Assembly: GCF_025024155.1 (NCBI RefSeq)
Contig: NW_026251771.1
Span: 169,652-233,651, forward strand
DNA length: 64,000 bases
Source of the DNA: Gamsiella multidivaricata
Taxonomy: Eukaryota > Mortierellomycota > Mortierellomycetes > Mortierellales > Mortierellaceae
Reading direction: 5' to 3'
The notes below the pieces were generated by a model, which had not been told where the DNA came from, searched no databases, and was given only the letters and a program-made list of their open reading frames with translations. The position numbers and the translations under genes were made by a program. Position 1 is the stretch's first letter; each line of letters starts with the position of its first letter. This document shows positions 63,551-64,000 of the stretch, piece after piece.

Positions 63551-64000
63551 CATAATGCTCAGAATAAATTTCGCCCTTGCGCTAGCCTCCGGACTTCGAG
63601 AGGCGCTGGTTCAGAACTTCCCAGCTATACACCAGGGTGTACAAGTTATTCCACTGCACTGGCAGCATGCGTCTTAGCTACCCCTGCCGGGGTTACAGGT
63701 ATAAGTTCAAAAGTGAGTAGGCCCACTTTATAATAGGCTAATCTGAGCTCACATCCAGTGACCTCAGGTGGAGGAAAGACGGGACGAGGAGGAGGAGGAA
63801 ATGTTACAATAGTAGAGGATTCGGCTCGCAAGCCAGTAGAACGGATTCCGTGCTCTCAAGAAAACCAAGACCATCTCCCAGATGTATGGGTTACAATTGG
63901 AGAGATGGTCTTGGCAGATTTGCAGGTGAGGAGCCTGCCAGCTAGCCGAGCGGATCGCAGGAGAAAGACCTCGGGACGCTTAGGGAGGTTACAGTGAAGT
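63551..64000. other. window edge; possible partial gene and inverted repeat
   Basis: A frame ends at 63997 (from about 63758, GGGKTGRGGGGNVTIVEDSA...), and could be a last exon of a gene, but I find no firm splice partner and no domain. A perfect 13-bp inverted repeat lies inside it: CCAAGACCATCTC at 63865-63877 and GAGATGGTCTTGG at 63902-63914. I leave the region unassigned. Confidence 0.3.

Overview
The window is nuclear DNA of a filamentous, early-diverging fungus. Inference: a Mortierellomycotina-type genome (Mortierella/Linnemannia relatives). Reasons: genes carry many short spliceosomal introns (mostly 50-110 nt, GTRNGN...YAG, with CTAAC/CTGAC-like branch sites). The gene set mixes fungal markers (LYC1 acetyltransferase, Img2/mL49, a Kre9/Knh1-like GPI protein, a Cys3-type bZIP) with genes lost from yeasts, above all a full DNA-PKcs kinase. 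No prokaryotic operon features, CRISPR arrays or intact transposons were seen.

Layout. 1-4.5 kb: gene-free, microsatellite-rich. 4.5-7.5 kb: a Ser/Thr-rich single-pass membrane protein and a small SET-domain protein (both minus). 8.2-11.6 kb: RQC1/TCF25, ribosome quality control (plus). 11.9-14.6 kb: a TALE homeodomain factor (minus). 15.3-16.7 kb: complex I subunit NDUFS8 (minus). 17.06-18.0 kb: a decayed XPG/FEN1-like nuclease pseudogene. 18.4-19.8 kb: a ribosomal-L1-domain nucleolar protein (plus). 20.2-22.1 kb: a PX-domain protein with a His-rich insert (minus). 23.1-24.3 kb: a bZIP factor (minus), divergent from an AtuA/DUF1446 protein at 25.2-27.4 kb (plus).

27.8-44.4 kb: DNA-PKcs (PRKDC). 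I resolve 50 exons whose phases all agree, giving 12,177 coding bases and 4,058 residues, close to the 4,128 of the human enzyme. The catalytic DRH..N and DFG motifs and a DNA-PKcs-type FATC tail are present. 44.6-45.4 kb: mitochondrial ribosomal protein mL49. 45.6-47.9 kb: spliceosomal cyclophilin CWC27 (minus). 48.7-49.1 kb: an unrecognised 115-residue hydrophilic protein (minus). 50.35-51.5 kb: Rab11/Ypt31 GTPase. 51.8-53.1 kb: LYC1 (minus), divergent from an AF10/JADE-like PHD protein at 53.6-56.2 kb. 56.4-59.1 kb: an F-box protein. 59.3-60.3 kb: a GPI-anchored wall protein (minus). 60.7-62.8 kb: cyclase-associated protein Srv2/CAP (minus). 63.1-63.5 kb: tRNA-Ile(AAU), then a tRNA-derived SINE-like element with a repeated 36-bp module.

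The genes do not form one pathway; most are housekeeping (translation, splicing, vesicle traffic, respiration, actin). The most noteworthy item is the DNA-PKcs gene. Its upstream region holds two ACGCGT (MluI-box) motifs and a pair of abutting palindromes, suggesting but not proving cell-cycle or stress control. All gene models come from reading the sequence; none was checked by search or transcript.
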